NCBI GenBank assembly: GCA_003249015.1
Contig: QBLS01000005.1
Span: forward strand, 1-64,000
DNA from: Pseudanabaena sp.
Lineage (GTDB): Bacteria; Cyanobacteriota; Cyanobacteriia; Pseudanabaenales; Pseudanabaenaceae
DNA: 64,000 nt
Direction: 5' to 3'
Shown here: one piece after another, positions 62,933 through 64,000 of the stretch
Layout of the letters: each line of letters begins with the position of its first letter
Numbering within the stretch: the first letter of the stretch is position 1
Notes under the pieces: generated by a model
What the model saw: only the letters and a program-made list of their open reading frames with translations
The model's database searches: none
What the model was told of the DNA's origin: nothing
Translations under genes and position numbers: made by a program

Positions 62933-63257
62933 CGTATAAGTGATAAATCACTCTTTGAAATACCTATTTTCACTCATTAAAATATCTTATTTCTTGTGAT
63001 TATCTAACTCTTGATCGGCAAACTGGGTTACTTATGATAATCATTAGAAATATAGATATGTTCTTTTGGTAAAAATGCTTCTTTGGGTATATTCAACCAA
63101 AATGTTTATCATGATACATTTATTTCATTAGGTTTAAAGTATTGTTAAGTTATCTTGACACAGTGACAATTACACACTGCTATGAAACTTCAATTAATAA
63201 GTTATTGCCTGATGTTTTTGTCTAAATGTCATTATTTGAGTCGTAAAAGAGGTACTT

Positions 63258-63431
63258 ATGAGTGACTTACCTATTGAGAAGCAGTTTACCCACATGATGT
63301 TCTGTCAGCAGATTCAAAATATTGATCTTGACTCTGCAAAGCAACTTTTGACAGAGTTACATATGCTTTACCTAGGTCAACAAGCTGTAATGGTAAAGAT
63401 TGCTAAGCAAGAGTTTTTAGGGGGTATGTAG
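63258..63431 (+). CDS. nblA: NblA-like phycobilisome degradation protein
   Basis: A 57-residue protein from ATG 63258, with AGAGG five bases upstream. It fits the NblA/Ycf18 family: an N-terminal LPIEKQFTHMMFCQQIQNID helix (usual pattern LELEQEF-L..FE.Q...) followed by LDSAKQLLTELHMLYLGQQ and MVKIAKQEFLGG. NblA dimers bind phycobiliproteins and bring Clp protease to them during nutrient starvation. The usual Glu/Phe pattern is altered here, so the assignment rests on length and the two-helix spacing. A long AT-rich region precedes it. Confidence 0.72.
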   Translation: MSDLPIEKQFTHMMFCQQIQNIDLDSAKQLLTELHMLYLGQQAVMVKIAKQEFLGGM

Positions 63432-63742
63432 TTCATCCAGTGGCGAAAGCCAGCACAGGGTTCCGTCTTTGTATTTGAACATCAAGTTAAGAAATCGCCG
63501 AGCCATTTTTTAATTTGATTTTCAAACTCTACTATTTTTGTTCACGAGCTGTCAGGGTGTTGTCACACTTTCGTGAATTGGTATTGTAGTCATTGTGCAT
63601 TAGGACAAGCCAAAGCCCAAAATATAAATGGCGGCGCAATGCGCCGCCATTTATATTTTGGGCTTTTAACTATTGAAACTAAGAGTATCTCAAAAAGCTA
63701 CGAATGAGGCTCCGCCTCATTCATGATTTTCTTTGGCTTTAC
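63432..63742. other. Intergenic region between nblA-like gene and HAD gene
   Basis: No gene. It holds a degenerate mosaic of the AAATGGC/CACTTTCGTGAATTG type (about 63488-63590) and a perfect palindrome at 63612-63666 (AAAGCCCAAAATATAAATGG...). A short hairpin GAATGAGGC-TCC-GCCTCATTC lies at about 63704-63724. Confidence 0.6.
63612..63666. repeat. 55-bp palindrome
   Basis: Stem AAAGCCCAAAATATAAATGG... with core GGCGGCGC-AAT-GCGCCGCC, ending TTGGGCTTT. Confidence 0.85.
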
Positions 63743-64000
63743 TTAAGTGCAAAGCACTGTATCGTCAACAAGATCATTTTGATATGGTAAATCTTTGTCA
63801 ATAATTTGATTGATCGCGGTCAGGAGATTGGGGACTATGTGATTCGGTTGATACTTTTCTAGCTGAGTCTGGTTGCGGATTCCACTAAGCACAGCGATCG
63901 CAGGAATATTAAATCGTTGGGCAGTAATTATGTCTGCCTCAGTATCACCAATCATCCATTGCTGCTTTACAGGGGGCAAGTTTGCTTGGGCATACTTCAT
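63743..64000 (-). CDS. HAD-superfamily phosphatase, C-terminal part (cut by window edge)
   Basis: The visible 85 residues are the C-terminal end of a HAD-type phosphatase of the Gph/phosphoglycolate-phosphatase kind. KQQWMIGDTEADIITAQRFNIPAIAV contains motif IV (GDTEAD), and NHIVPNLLTAINQII is the closing region. The true start lies beyond 64000; the Met at the edge is not necessarily the initiator. The nucleophile motif (DxDGT) is outside the window, so the substrate class is not certain. Confidence 0.8.
   Translation of the reverse strand: MKYAQANLPPVKQQWMIGDTEADIITAQRFNIPAIAVLSGIRNQTQLEKYQPNHIVPNLLTAINQIIDKDLPYQNDLVDDTVLCT

Larger units (their letters stand above)
62565..63257. other. 693-base intergenic region before nblA-like gene
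   Basis: Holds a degenerate AAATGGC-GCCATTT/AAAGTG mosaic (about 62605-62705), the 115-bp element at 62751-62865 and the hairpin at 62888-62932. From 62990 to 63257 the sequence is AT-rich with no palindrome and no gene. It contains TTGACA at 63155-63160, which could be a -35 box of the nblA-like gene; a good -10 at the right distance is not clear. I saw no convincing NtcA box (GTA-N8-TAC). Confidence 0.5.

Noticed and set aside
63140-63200. NtcA or PhoB box upstream of the nblA-like gene
   Set aside because: TTGACA is present at 63155, but I find no GTA-N8-TAC and no clear direct repeats at a proper distance.
1-64000. tRNA, rRNA or CRISPR arrays
   Set aside because: I looked through the intergenic gaps for cloverleaf or repeat-spacer patterns; the repeats seen are palindromes without regular spacers and no tRNA ends were found.

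Overview
The window is chromosomal DNA of a filamentous-type cyanobacterium. Evidence: the octamer GCGATCGC (HIP1) is scattered through most genes, and there is a photosystem I assembly gene (ycf4), an NblA-like phycobilisome degradation gene, and cyanobacterial families (DUF928, CHASE2-GGDEF, CHAT-TPR, RemA/DUF370). The very dense short palindromes between genes, many built around a GGCGGCGC..GCGCCGCC stem, resemble Pseudanabaena-type genomes; that genus is my inference. I see no rRNA, tRNA, CRISPR array or intact insertion sequence.

Layout. 1-14.3 kb is mainly housekeeping: a secreted small protein, a lipoprotein cyclophilin, ycf4, a lipoprotein, DacB, a GH3 hexosaminidase, a GerMN protein, trpF, a SRPBCC protein, metK, an amino-acid ABC permease and glyS. 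14.4-24.3 kb is an accessory island. It has a truncated IS630-like HTH ORF, a RibD_C-like reductase, and a type I restriction locus ordered hsdR - (small protein + 177 aa protein) x2 - hsdM (frameshifted by a 5-bp duplication) - hsdS. After it come tandem repeats that carry the 3' end of hsdS, and a decayed cargo: DUF2442, DUF4160 broken by a 17-bp duplication, and an antitoxin-like gene with a nonsense codon. 24.3-33.4 kb returns to housekeeping: purH, trpB, remA-gmk, a Cof-type HAD phosphatase and a two-domain M16 peptidase. 33.5-38.7 kb is the type IV pilus operon pilM-pilN-pilO-pilQ on the minus strand. 39-50.6 kb holds prfB with its programmed +1 frameshift, two FHA-domain proteins, csaB, a nuclease-ParA fusion followed by a ParB-like gene, bioF and pyruvate kinase. 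51-61.2 kb is a secretion/signalling cluster: TpsB, TpsA, a TPR-CHAT protease, DUF928 and CHASE2-GGDEF. The window ends with mtnA, a small nblA-like gene and a HAD phosphatase cut by the edge.

How parts work together. PilM/N/O form the inner-membrane alignment platform for the PilQ secretin. HsdR, HsdM and HsdS would form one restriction-modification complex, but the hsdM reading frame is broken as the sequence stands. The nuclease-ParA/ParB pair looks like one two-gene unit. The TpsB/TpsA pair exports a filamentous-haemagglutinin-like protein, next to a putative CHAT protease and a diguanylate cyclase.

The most notable observations are: the two duplicated two-gene modules inside the restriction operon, whose partners have diverged at very different rates; the PD-(D/E)XK-ParA fusion; the small tandem duplications that break hsdM and DUF4160; and palindromic repeats that have entered or reshaped coding sequences (trpF, a membrane-anchored protein, the ends of csaB and bioF).
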